NCBI RefSeq assembly: GCF_002706425.1
Contig: NZ_CP017713.1
Coordinates: 2,790,001 to 2,854,000 of the forward strand
Length of the DNA: 64,000 bases
Source of the DNA: Loigolactobacillus coryniformis subsp. coryniformis KCTC 3167 = DSM 20001
GTDB taxonomy: Bacteria > Bacillota > Bacilli > Lactobacillales > Lactobacillaceae
Direction of reading: 5' to 3'
Position numbers and translations under genes: made by a program. Each line of letters opens with the position of its first letter. The stretch's first letter is position 1. The notes below the pieces were generated by a model that worked only from the letters and a program-made list of their open reading frames with translations, did no database searches and was not told the origin of the DNA. Positions 28,032-36,497 of the stretch are shown one piece after another.

Positions 28032-28059
28032 AATAAAAAGGCCACCAAATATTGGTAGC
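28032..28059 (-). terminator. Terminator of the small unknown gene
   Basis: Minus-strand hairpin GCTACCAATATTTGGTGGC followed by CTTTTTATTTT. Confidence 0.7.
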
Positions 28060-28074
28060 TTCGCTTAATGAACA

Positions 28075-28293
28075 TTATTTAGCTTTTGCCGTTGTCGGCT
28101 TAGTGACGTTGATCGATACAATATCTGCATAAGATCCATCATTCTGACTTAATTTATGCGTCAAGTAATCCAGCATTTGCTGTTTTGCTTCGCGCTTAGT
28201 CGCGTTATGCATAATGCAGTGTTCTGTTTTACGCGTATTCGCCATCGTGTAAACGCCAGTTACCAAATAATCCATCGGTTTATTAAAAAACAT
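28075..28293 (-). CDS. Small conserved-looking protein of unknown function
   Basis: A 72-residue soluble, basic protein that I do not recognise. It has a short N-terminal MFFNKPMDYLVTGVY segment, a lysine-rich amphipathic helix around residues 32-50, and a Thr/Lys tail. The start at 28293 is supported by TTGGAGG upstream. A good terminator at 28032-28059 shows it is a transcription unit of its own. There are no cysteine pairs, signal peptide or membrane helix. Confidence 0.6.
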   Translation of the reverse strand: MFFNKPMDYLVTGVYTMANTRKTEHCIMHNATKREAKQQMLDYLTHKLSQNDGSYADIVSINVTKPTTAKAK

Positions 28294-28438
28294 TGTTACT
28301 GCCTCCAATAGACTGTTATCCAGTGGCTACGTATCTGCGCCACACTTTTAAAATATAAATTAGCTTAGGACTGTTATATCATCATTTTCACGAAAATACT
28401 ATTACAAACATGTAAAATTTTGATGGCAATGGCAACAC

Positions 28439-28882
28439 TCAATCACGACGGCGCACCAATTGTCCTGGTGAACTAACTAATTGCGCCAACATAAATCCAA
28501 CCGCGATCGCACCAGCAATCATCATGACTTGCACCATAAAGCCAATACCTTGCGTATAATCACCTAAAACAAAGGCGCGCACCGTTCGATAAGCAATTCC
28601 CCCAGGCACCAGTGGCACTAAGCTAGGAATGTTAAAAATAATCACCGGAATTTTATCATGCCGCGCAAAAAATAAACTGACCATCGCGATGACAAAAGCG
28701 CCAACTAAATTAGGCAGCATATGGCCCAATTTTAATTGGACCAAGCCCCAATAAACCAGCCAACCGGCGACACCAGTGAGTCCGCACGCATTCAGCGCAC
28801 GATGGGGCACATTGGTACAAATGCCAAACGCTACCGTTGCTAAATAACTAAAACCAACTTGTAACAATACTTGTTGCCACAT
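28439..28882 (-). CDS. Threonine/serine exporter, small subunit (ThrE C-terminal type, DUF3815)
   Basis: A 147-residue membrane protein with about four or five helices. It matches the second half of ThrE-type exporters, with PSLVPLVPGGIAYRTV as the typical conserved loop. It works with the adjacent larger subunit (28910-29656), 27 bases upstream, as a split ThrE that exports threonine, serine or related solutes. The gene order is the usual one for split systems in Firmicutes. Confidence 0.85.
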   Translation of the reverse strand: MWQQVLLQVGFSYLATVAFGICTNVPHRALNACGLTGVAGWLVYWGLVQLKLGHMLPNLVGAFVIAMVSLFFARHDKIPVIIFNIPSLVPLVPGGIAYRTVRAFVLGDYTQGIGFMVQVMMIAGAIAVGFMLAQLVSSPGQLVRRRD

Positions 28883-28909
28883 GCCGCCACCTCCACTATT
28901 TTTCAGCCG

Positions 28910-29656
28910 CTAAGAAAAGAAACGGAAAATCAACGCAATACCGATGCCGATCGCACTCACACTAAATAAAGCTTCCATCCCCCGCGCCAGCCCAGATAAC
29001 AAATGACCAGCTAGCATATCGCGCACTGCATTAGTAATCGCTACCCCAGGCACTAGTGGCATCACGGCACCAATAATAATCATATCTAAGCTCTGACCTA
29101 AATGCCAATGCACCAGCGCCCATGATAACAAACCAATCGTGAAAGCCGCCATAAATTCACTGAGGAAACTGACAGCTAAACGTTCGCGAATAAAATAAAA
29201 CACTACATAACCGATGGCACCGACGACGGCGCTAGGAATAAAATCCGCCCAGACCCCACCATAAATAATCATTAAGGTACAACTGACTACAGCAGCTGCA
29301 ATAATTTGTAACCATAGCGGAAAAAACGGCACATCGTGATCCAGCATTTCCAAGCGTTGATGCAATTGGTGCAAGGTGACTTTATGCTCAGCAAATTGCC
29401 GCGATAGTGCGTTAACGCGATCCACCTTCTCCAAATTGATTGTTCGAGTGGTGATCGGCTGGATCTGAACTGTATCTTGCGCTGGTAACGCCATAAATAA
29501 ACCGGTCGGTGTCGAAAAAATACTGCTGGCGCTAGCGCCAGCATTGTGTGCGATCCGCTGCATTGTATCTTCAACCCGATACATTTCTGAACCACTTTCG
29601 ATCATGATCCGTCCCGCCATCAGACAGGTATCTAAAATTTCATTTTTCTGCGTCAC
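28910..29656 (-). CDS. Threonine/serine exporter, large subunit (ThrE N-terminal type, DUF1212)
   Basis: A 248-residue protein. The soluble N-terminal part has CLMAGRIMIESGSEMYRVEDT (about residues 11-31), followed by about five helices with PLVPGVAITNAVRDMLAGH, the DUF1212 signature. It partners the next gene. I chose GTG 29656, since GGAGGTGG lies directly before it; the ATG at 29677 is upstream of that site. It makes a two-gene operon. Confidence 0.85.
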   Translation of the reverse strand: MTQKNEILDTCLMAGRIMIESGSEMYRVEDTMQRIAHNAGASASSIFSTPTGLFMALPAQDTVQIQPITTRTINLEKVDRVNALSRQFAEHKVTLHQLHQRLEMLDHDVPFFPLWLQIIAAAVVSCTLMIIYGGVWADFIPSAVVGAIGYVVFYFIRERLAVSFLSEFMAAFTIGLLSWALVHWHLGQSLDMIIIGAVMPLVPGVAITNAVRDMLAGHLLSGLARGMEALFSVSAIGIGIALIFRFFS

Positions 29657-29777
29657 GCACACCACCTCCGATTGCATTTAGTATAGCGACAAACCCGTAA
29701 CGACGCAATAGGATCGCATTATATTCAAAGTTAAGCGTGCTCGATAACGCGCTTAACTTTACCAAAACAAAAAGAGA

Positions 29778-29850
29778 GTATGCTCTAAGGCGCTCAGCTT
29801 TTGAGCATTAGCCTAAAGCGGCGAAAAAAGTTGCCTTATGGCACTGTTCG
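29778..29850 (-). repeat. Long-hairpin intergenic repeat, copy C (short, inverted)
   Basis: Its sequence resembles the reverse complement of copies A and B. GGCGCTCAGCTTTTG and ATTAGCCTA match one arm and AAAAGTTGCCTTATGGCAC the other, while the central 40 bases are missing. AAGGC/GCCTT and AGCTTTT/AAAAAGTT pair. Confidence 0.6.
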
Positions 29851-29855
29851 AACAT

Positions 29856-29899
29856 AAAAAGAAAGGGTTGGACATAAATTACTTATGTCACAACCCCTT
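29856..29899 (-). terminator. Terminator of the C39-like peptidase gene
   Basis: Minus-strand arms AAGGGGTTGTGACATAA and TTATGTCCAACCCTTT, then CTTTTT. It begins at the stop codon. Confidence 0.85.
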
Positions 29900-30547
29900 C
29901 TAATAAGTCATGGCCCGATAATGTTGCGACGCCATTAGCTCCCACAGATGCTGACTACTCATACGACGTTCAGCTTTACCAGTGTAAGGATCATTATAAA
30001 TAAAGGTACTTGTCGAATAGCCGGTCAACAAGATGGCATGCGCCGGAAAACCGTGCATTTCCACCCAAACAACGATCGGCTTGCCTTTGGCTAACTGTTG
30101 CCGGAACGTACTTACCGGCTGTTTGGAAAGATCGGTAAAACTGCCTAGATGCTTTTCAAAATAGCGACGCCACGCGGGTGGATACATCGTATAACCAGTA
30201 TCATTAAACGGATTACCCCAAAAACCAGTTTCAGGATCATCACTATAAGGAATCTCATTAGCAATTTTAGCCAACGATTGCTGCTTACCACGAAATTCCA
30301 GTAACATCGCAACATCGGCGATCTCACAGCCAGTGGGCAAAATTGGTCGTTGCGCTTTTGCAGCAACTTGTAATTGAAAAGCCACCGGTTGCTGCCCAGT
30401 CAGCTTATCCCAACCATTTTCCAACGCCACTGGTGCGGATGTTTGTGCCGGCACCGTATGCCAACCAACAAATAAAAGACTGGCGATCACTATTGCAGCT
30501 AAAGGTATCAGCAATAGTACACCACGCCATAATTTTTTAACACTCAA
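29900..30547 (-). CDS. Membrane-anchored C39-like cysteine peptidase
   Basis: A 215-residue protein with an N-terminal membrane anchor (about residues 6-28), exported or facing outwards. The peptidase C39-like domain has the catalytic cysteine in LPTGCEIAD (Cys74), and a histidine in FPAHAILLTGY followed by YNDPYTG with the third catalytic Asp. Related lactobacillar proteins are annotated as C39 family peptidases of unknown substrate. No bacteriocin or ABC transporter gene adjoins it, so a maturation role is not supported. It stands alone with its own terminator. Confidence 0.8.
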   Translation of the reverse strand: MSVKKLWRGVLLLIPLAAIVIASLLFVGWHTVPAQTSAPVALENGWDKLTGQQPVAFQLQVAAKAQRPILPTGCEIADVAMLLEFRGKQQSLAKIANEIPYSDDPETGFWGNPFNDTGYTMYPPAWRRYFEKHLGSFTDLSKQPVSTFRQQLAKGKPIVVWVEMHGFPAHAILLTGYSTSTFIYNDPYTGKAERRMSSQHLWELMASQHYRAMTY

Positions 30548-30683
30548 ATTGTTACCTCGTTCTATTGAAATATCACGTCTACATAATTTGATCGTTATAC
30601 ATTATAGCAAATCTCTATAAAGATAGTCTTAATTTGATTTATTTTTTCAGAGTACACTTGCTTGATCTACGATAACTACAAGA

Positions 30684-31622
30684 TCACAGTAAGTTCAATT
30701 TACCCAAGAACTCCCGTAATACGGCTTCGTAACGCGCCCGATTAAACATATAAGCTTCAATATGATTGGCCTGCGGTACAAAGTACGCCATTTTTCGCAT
30801 TGTAGCTGCGTTGTAAAGATCATGAAAAGCCTTTGGTGGTACGTAATCATCCTGACCACCATGAATAAACAAGGTTGGTGTCTGACTGTGTAGGACTTGC
30901 TTCAAAATATTACCTTGATAGTAGGAATAGCCCGCCTGCTGCTTCGCAAATAGCGCCATCAATGGAATAAATGGATACGTCGGAATATTATACCGCGAGC
31001 GCGCTCGATAACTTACTTCTTTGACCACTGAGCTAAAGCCACTATCTTCGATCACCGCTTTGACTGTTGCTGGTAAAGCCGCTTCACCACTAGCTGCCAT
31101 CACGGTTGCTGCGCCCATACTAATACCAAATAGTACCAAAGTCGCGCTACTACCAAATTCTTGCGTCATTAGTTGCGCCCATTGGACGTAATCCTTGCGG
31201 TCTAACCAACCGAAACCGATCGTATGCCCATCGCTATCACCATGGCCACGCGCATCTGGAACCAATATATTGTAACCAAAATCATAAAACAACTTAGCGT
31301 ATGGCGCCATCTGTTCCCAGGAATGATGATAACCATGCGCTAAAATAGCAACCTTAGTCGTGGCTTGCGGCTGCCGAATCAAAATTGCACGCAAAGTTAG
31401 CCCATCAGCCGTCGTTATTTGTCGCGGTTCGCGTTTTTGTGCTTGAAACCACTGCTTTTCCAATACCCAGGGATCACTGTTGTCAAAATTCAGATCACGT
31501 TGTTTGCGGCTATCTTTACGCCAATTCATCGTTGAACCCTGAAAGGTCAAGTAGCTCCCCAGTAAGAAACCTGCGCTACCAACTAGAGTTGTTGTTAATA
31601 AACGTCGCGTTGATCGCTTCAA
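30684..31622 (-). CDS. Alpha/beta hydrolase with N-terminal membrane anchor
   Basis: A 312-residue hydrolase with a short N-terminal hydrophobic anchor (LLTTTLVGSAGFLLGSYL). Catalytic triad candidates are serine in GISMGAA, aspartate in GGQDDYVPP and histidine in QANHIEAY; LVPDARGHGDSDG supplies the oxyanion-side loop. It resembles the YqkD/BEM46-like group, substrate unknown. It follows the SDR gene by one base (its ATG at 31622, SDR stop at 31624), so the two form an operon. Confidence 0.85.
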   Translation of the reverse strand: MKRSTRRLLTTTLVGSAGFLLGSYLTFQGSTMNWRKDSRKQRDLNFDNSDPWVLEKQWFQAQKREPRQITTADGLTLRAILIRQPQATTKVAILAHGYHHSWEQMAPYAKLFYDFGYNILVPDARGHGDSDGHTIGFGWLDRKDYVQWAQLMTQEFGSSATLVLFGISMGAATVMAASGEAALPATVKAVIEDSGFSSVVKEVSYRARSRYNIPTYPFIPLMALFAKQQAGYSYYQGNILKQVLHSQTPTLFIHGGQDDYVPPKAFHDLYNAATMRKMAYFVPQANHIEAYMFNRARYEAVLREFLGKLNLL

Positions 31623-31623
31623 A

Positions 31624-32493
31624 TTAATGTCCCCCTTGCTTTTGATAATGTCGATATAGCTGATAACTTAAACCTAACGTTGCCGCCATGACCACATCGA
31701 ATTGCCGATCAGACAACAAATGCCGCCCAATCAATGACGCACGGCTGCCAAAACCACCAACATAGCGTGTGCGCGGCCGCTTAGCTGTCGCCGCACGCTC
31801 CATCAAATCGGCAATCACGGTGGGCGCTGAGCCCATTTTAGCAAATAAACTTAGCTGCCCGGCCATTTCACGAACCGCCGCCGTATAAGCACCATGGCCC
31901 GATATCTGCGTCAATTTAGCTTTAGCAATGCCAGCCCATTCAGTTTTAGTAGCTCCCGGCTCGATCAACACCACATCAATACCGAATGGCTTAACTTCCA
32001 TGCGTAACGAATCGCTCATTCCTTCTAACGCGTGCTTAGTACCCATGTACCATGCTGACAACGGCTGATAAATTTTACCACCGATCGAGCTCGTATTAAT
32101 GATGCGGCCAAAATGCTGGCGCCGCATGATCGGCAGCACCAGCTGAATCAAACGCATCACACCGAAAACATTAACTTCAAATTGCCGCCGACCATCTTTT
32201 ATTGGCACATCTTCCACCGCACCATACTCACCAAAACCAGCATTATTGATCAAAATATCCAACCGCTGCTCGCGGGTCATGATCTGTTGCACCACATTTT
32301 TTAAGGCAGCTTCATCCGTCACATCCAAAGGCAATACATGTACGCCTAAACCAGTTAAATGCTGCATCCGTTCCACGCGCCGCGCCGCCGCATAAACAAT
32401 AAAACCGCGCTGCCGCAAACGAATCGCAGTCGCTTCACCAATGCCCGATGATGCCCCAGTTAATAGAACAACCTGTTGTGTAAAAGGTCTCAT
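31624..32493 (-). CDS. Short-chain dehydrogenase/reductase
   Basis: A 289-residue SDR. The cofactor loop is TGASSGIG (about residues 13-20), NNAG is at about 90, and the catalytic pair is Tyr-x3-Lys in YMGTKHALEG with an upstream serine in NTSSIGG. Arg residues after the second strand (AARRVERM) suggest NADP. Substrate unknown. It is the first gene of a two-gene unit with the anchored hydrolase. A cre-like site lies 60 bases upstream. Confidence 0.87.
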   Translation of the reverse strand: MRPFTQQVVLLTGASSGIGEATAIRLRQRGFIVYAAARRVERMQHLTGLGVHVLPLDVTDEAALKNVVQQIMTREQRLDILINNAGFGEYGAVEDVPIKDGRRQFEVNVFGVMRLIQLVLPIMRRQHFGRIINTSSIGGKIYQPLSAWYMGTKHALEGMSDSLRMEVKPFGIDVVLIEPGATKTEWAGIAKAKLTQISGHGAYTAAVREMAGQLSLFAKMGSAPTVIADLMERAATAKRPRTRYVGGFGSRASLIGRHLLSDRQFDVVMAATLGLSYQLYRHYQKQGGH

Positions 32494-32555
32494 CCGCTCA
32501 TCCCATTTCTAATTAATTTAATCTGTTGAAAAATTTTTTCAGTCGATTTTAATTT

Positions 32556-32569
32556 AAAAAGCGCTCTCA
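32556..32569 (-). promoter_or_regulatory. Candidate cre (CcpA) site before the SDR operon
   Basis: AAAAAGCGCTCTCA, about 11 of 14 matches to a cre palindrome centred on GCGC. Confidence 0.3.
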
Positions 32570-32688
32570 ATACTTTGAATATAGCGTATTTCCTAGTGAA
32601 GTCAAGCAGCATCTGTACTAAGTAGACTGCGGAAAGTGTTATAATTAAACTAGTCAGTTTCAGTGTCAATAATGAAAGAAGGATTAAA

Positions 32689-32952
32689 GTGGCACAACCT
32701 AATAGTACCGCCCCAGTAGAAAATGAGCAAAGTCGGCGCTTTACCGCTGGTGATCAGGTCAATGTAACCAAAGAACAAGGTATTCCCGATTGCACTGGTG
32801 TTATCGCCAAGAAATACGTTAACAGCGCGCTAGTCAAACTCGAAGTCGGCGGCAAGATCACGCAAAAGATCATGGAAGAAATCAACGGTCGTTATGTTGT
32901 TAGTTATCGGCATTTGAAAAAAAGTAAACCTGCGCTCGACGCAACTAAATAG
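32689..32952 (+). CDS. DUF2187-like KOW-type small protein
   Basis: An 87-residue cytoplasmic protein. The core, from FTAGDQVNVTKEQGIPD to KYVNSALVKLEV and INGRYVVSYRHLK, resembles the DUF2187 family of Firmicutes, small KOW/SH3-like barrels of unknown function. GTG start with AGAAGGA upstream and a TATAAT box at 32640-32645. A strong terminator follows. Confidence 0.7.
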   Translation: MAQPNSTAPVENEQSRRFTAGDQVNVTKEQGIPDCTGVIAKKYVNSALVKLEVGGKITQKIMEEINGRYVVSYRHLKKSKPALDATK

Positions 32953-32960
32953 TTTTTAAT

Positions 32961-32990
32961 AAAAAACAACCAGGCAGCTGGTTGTTTTTT
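32961..32990 (+). terminator. Terminator after the DUF2187-like gene
   Basis: Arms AAAAAACAACC and GGTTGTTTTTT with an AGGCAGCT loop. Confidence 0.85.
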
Positions 32991-32993
32991 ATT

Positions 32994-33163
32994 TATTTTA
33001 AAAATGCAATCGGCCTAAAGTCGGGTTATTATCCCCACTTCAGCCGGATACAATTATTTGCGTAGATGTATATATTTTACAGGTACTGAAGATTTAGCGG
33101 GGTTTATCTATAGCAATAATTTTCCCAAATTGCAAGAACAAATTAGCCACGCAATAAATCCCG
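32994..33163 (+). other. Unassigned stretch left of the IS30 element
   Basis: A frame without stops (YFTGTEDLAGFIYSNNF region, 33070-33160) runs up to the element boundary and stops soon inside it. It has no start codon and no family I recognise. It may be the remnant of a gene cut by the insertion, or chance. Confidence 0.2.
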
Positions 33164-34300
33164 GCAAGACAGTATTTTCATTGATATTCATATTTTAAAG
33201 ATTCAATCTTTAGCCAGCGGCAGCGGAGAAAAGCTCTTTTGGGGTTTGGTAACCTGACTGCCGGCGTGGTAAGTTGTTTAGCTTGGCTTCCACTGCTTGG
33301 ATATCACTAGGGCCTAAAGTATCCATGGACAGGCCCTTAGGCACATCACGACGGATCATTCGATTATGCGCCTCATTTGTGCCTCGTTCTGAAGAGCGGT
33401 AAGGGTGGGCATAATAAAGGTCGGCAACCCCGTCAAGCACCGTCCCCGCCGCTGCGAATTCTGCCCCGTTGTCAGCGGTAACGGACTTCATGATGTGCCC
33501 GTATTCTTGGCAGATCTTAGCCAGTTCGTAGTTGACTGAATCGGCGTCACGGCCATCAATCAAACGCAGGATCTGACAGCGAGATTGGCGCTCGATCAGC
33601 GTTAGAATGACACTTTCTTGGCCGTTACGTTTACCGACTACGGTATCCAACTCAAAGTGACCGAACTCTTGGCGCTGATCAATACTTTTAGGTCGCTCTT
33701 CGATACTTCGTCCGGCCAGACGCTTATGCTTGGGTGAATGGTGGTGTTTGGTGCGGCGCCGGTTTTTTTCGAGCAGATCAAGATTACGGACTTCAAGTAG
33801 TTGCGCATCGATATAGTGGTATAACGTCTTGGTCGAAACCATCTCCTCAGGTTGATATAAGCCTTCAAGTTTAGCGCGGCCCACCGCGGCATCAGGCGAC
33901 CAACCGTCTTGGTGCAAATGGGCCGTAAAGTAGTTGATAAAGTCAGCGACACCAGCGAGTTTCAAAGGTCGATGACAGGACATTCGGTTAGCTTCGTATT
34001 TGGCCTGTGCCGCTTCTGGCGAGTATTCGCGGTGATATTGCCGTTGACCGTTCACTTTTTTAACTTGGTCGATCTCACCACGGCGTAGTTCATTACTGAT
34101 TGTTTGATGACAAACGCCGATAACTCTAGCAATTGCGCGGTTAGAGTATCCTTGGCTGTGTAGCGTGGCGATTCTGCCGCGCTCAAATGAAGTTAGGTGG
34201 TGACCTTTTTCTCGGACTGTGGTATTCTGTTCTTGCATCAAGACAATAACCTCTTTCATTTTTGTGTTGGAACATCAATGATAACAGAGATTTGTCTTGG
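33164..34300 (-). mobile_element. IS30-family insertion sequence
   Basis: The transposase gene is flanked by related ends. CAAGACA and TTCATTGATATTC at the left (33165-33186) correspond to the reverse complement of ATCAATGATAACAGAG and TGTCTTG at the right (34274-34299). The 1.1-kb length fits IS30. Boundaries are approximate, and no clear target duplication was seen. Confidence 0.7.
33210..34238 (-). CDS. IS30-family transposase
   Basis: A full-length transposase of 342 residues. The N-terminal helix-turn-helix has TSFERGRIATLHSQGYSNRAIARVI, the family start. The C-terminal DDE integrase core has Asp in HFELDTVVGK, Asp in SVTADNGAEF, and Glu in SSERGTNEAHNRMIRR, the last being the (33)E site. 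No frameshift or premature stop is present, so it may be active. I chose ATG 34238 with GAGG upstream; the frame to 34259 is longer by 7 codons. Confidence 0.93.
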   Translation of the reverse strand: MQEQNTTVREKGHHLTSFERGRIATLHSQGYSNRAIARVIGVCHQTISNELRRGEIDQVKKVNGQRQYHREYSPEAAQAKYEANRMSCHRPLKLAGVADFINYFTAHLHQDGWSPDAAVGRAKLEGLYQPEEMVSTKTLYHYIDAQLLEVRNLDLLEKNRRRTKHHHSPKHKRLAGRSIEERPKSIDQRQEFGHFELDTVVGKRNGQESVILTLIERQSRCQILRLIDGRDADSVNYELAKICQEYGHIMKSVTADNGAEFAAAGTVLDGVADLYYAHPYRSSERGTNEAHNRMIRRDVPKGLSMDTLGPSDIQAVEAKLNNLPRRQSGYQTPKELFSAAAG

Positions 34301-34456
34301 TGTTTTTTATTTTTTCAATTAGCTGGATCTAATTGGCTAACTTGATTATAAAACGCGCGTAGCAATAATTTTTATACATAAATGAAGATAAAATTGACAG
34401 TAGATTCTCATTTCTGTATAGTGTCTCGGTACGCAAAAAAGCGAGGAGGTGCCAAT

Positions 34457-36439
34457 TTGGCATTCTTAGAATTACACAACATCCACAAGTCCTATTTCTT
34501 AGGTAAGGAAGAATTTCCCGTTCTTAAAGGAATCGACCTTAATTTCGAATTAGGCGAATTTGTTTCGATTTTAGGTGAATCTGGTGGCGGTAAATCAACG
34601 TTGATGAATATCATCGGTGGACTTGACCGTAACTTTGACGGTGAAGTCCGCGCTGACGGCCAGCTGCTTGATCACAAAAAAGAAAAACAGTTAGACGACT
34701 ATCGACGTGGCACGATCGGCTATATTTACCAATCGTACAATTTGATCAGCCACTTAAACATCGTCGATAACGTTCTAGTCTCACTAAATATGACCAATCT
34801 CAATAATCGTGATAAAAAAGAACGCGCCATCGACTTACTAAAACAAGTCGGTTTAGGCGATCAGTTAAAAAAACACCCCAACCAATTATCTGGTGGCCAG
34901 AAGCAGCGGGTCGCAATTGCCCGCGCTTTAGCTAGTAATCCGCAAGTGATCATCGCTGATGAACCAACGGGGGCGCTAGATTCTAAGAATACCGCCGAAG
35001 TATTAGAGATTCTAGAAAACATCGCGGCGGAAGGTAAATTGGTCATCACCGTGACCCACTCCCAAGACGTGGCTAATTACGGCACCCGGATTGTCCGCCT
35101 CGCTGACGGTAAAATTGAAGACGACACCCGCTTAAAACCAGCTTACGAAACAACCGCTGAACAACCAAATATTAAGCCGAAAGTGTTATCAGCTGGCGCC
35201 AGTTACAAAAATGCTTTCCAGCACTTATCCTATAATTTTTGGCGTAATTCCCTGATTATGCTCGGTACGGCAATTGGCTTGTTCGCTGTCTTGCTTTTCA
35301 GCGGCATTGGTAATGGTGTCAACGCCTTTATTCAAGACCAAATCAATTCAATGATCAACCCGAACTCGATCACGGTCATGAAAAATCCTACCGGTAAAAA
35401 ACTGAGTAACACTGAATTTCAGCAGCAACTAGCCCAGTTCGCCGATGATCCAACTAAACTCTTATTTTCAGATCAGCAAGTTAAACAATTAGAAAAAGTT
35501 AAAGACGTGGACGATGTTGAAGCTGGCTACCAATTGAACAGCTACACCTTATCCTATAAAAATAAAAACCAAACAAGTTCAGGTATCCAGACGTGGACTA
35601 AAGCTTTCGCCAGCGACACGATCAAAAGTGGTCATGCGCCCAAAGATAACGAGATCGTGATCGATAAAGCGCAGGCGATCGCCTTAACTAGCGAAAAAAC
35701 GTACAAAAAAATGCTTGGTCAAAAAATTAAAGTCACCCTTCCATGGATCAATCAAAGTAATCAACCAGTACAAGTTAGCGCTGAATTAACGATTGCTGGC
35801 TTTGCTGACGGTGGTCAAGCAGGTTCGATCACCACCACTAATTACAAAACGATGCGCAACTTATTGCGTGACGCTAAGGCGGACACCCGTACTAACTTTA
35901 TTTCGGTTAACGTCAAAGACAGCAATGACGTTAAGGCCGTTGCCAATCGGATCCGTGCCCTAAAGGACAACGGTAAATACAATTATGGCGCAGTAACCGT
36001 CGGCGATATCCTCGATACCGTCAACCGGTATGTCAGCATTGCATCGATCGTCCTAGCTGCGATCGCCGGTATTTCACTGATTGTTTCCGCATTGATGATC
36101 ATCGTCACCATGTACATGTCCGTTTCTGAACGGACCAAGGAAATCGGGATTCTCCGTGCTTTAGGTGAACGGAAAAAGGATATCCGTCGCTTATTTACCG
36201 CTGAATCGGTTTTGATCGGCTTGTTCTCTGCTGCATTAGCGTTAGTTCTCGCATATGCTGCTAGCTTAGGCCTGAACCATGTGCTTTACGGTATTGTGAA
36301 GTTTAATATGGTACAGATCACCCCAGGCAACATTATCTTTACCATTGTCGCCGCGATCGTCATCTCTTTTGTCGCGGCACTACTACCAGCCCGTAAGGCA
36401 TCGCGCTTGAACCCAATCGACGCATTGTCTGCTGACTAA
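34457..36439 (+). CDS. MacB-like ABC transporter, ATPase fused to FtsX-type permease
   Basis: A single 660-residue protein. The N-terminal LolD/MacB-type ATPase has Walker A GESGGGKST (about residue 39), signature LSGGQKQR and Walker B VIIADEPTGALDS. The C-terminal permease has one helix, a large extracellular MacB-type domain (about residues 290-530), then three helices with the FtsX signature ERTKEIGILRALGERKKDI. Such pumps move peptides or lipids by mechanotransmission. TTG start with GGAGGT six bases upstream; the frame to 34382 has no such site. Right flank of the IS30 element; no regulator adjoins. Confidence 0.87.
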   Translation: MAFLELHNIHKSYFLGKEEFPVLKGIDLNFELGEFVSILGESGGGKSTLMNIIGGLDRNFDGEVRADGQLLDHKKEKQLDDYRRGTIGYIYQSYNLISHLNIVDNVLVSLNMTNLNNRDKKERAIDLLKQVGLGDQLKKHPNQLSGGQKQRVAIARALASNPQVIIADEPTGALDSKNTAEVLEILENIAAEGKLVITVTHSQDVANYGTRIVRLADGKIEDDTRLKPAYETTAEQPNIKPKVLSAGASYKNAFQHLSYNFWRNSLIMLGTAIGLFAVLLFSGIGNGVNAFIQDQINSMINPNSITVMKNPTGKKLSNTEFQQQLAQFADDPTKLLFSDQQVKQLEKVKDVDDVEAGYQLNSYTLSYKNKNQTSSGIQTWTKAFASDTIKSGHAPKDNEIVIDKAQAIALTSEKTYKKMLGQKIKVTLPWINQSNQPVQVSAELTIAGFADGGQAGSITTTNYKTMRNLLRDAKADTRTNFISVNVKDSNDVKAVANRIRALKDNGKYNYGAVTVGDILDTVNRYVSIASIVLAAIAGISLIVSALMIIVTMYMSVSERTKEIGILRALGERKKDIRRLFTAESVLIGLFSAALALVLAYAASLGLNHVLYGIVKFNMVQITPGNIIFTIVAAIVISFVAALLPARKASRLNPIDALSAD

Positions 36440-36447
36440 TGATCATG

Positions 36448-36487
36448 AAAAAGAGCCACTCCAGTTAACGCCGGAGAGGCTCTTTTT
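36448..36487. terminator. Bidirectional terminator
   Basis: Arms AAAAAGAGCC and GGCTCTTTTT with inner CTCC/GGAG, between convergent genes. Confidence 0.87.
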
Positions 36488-36497
36488 GCGTTTCAAT

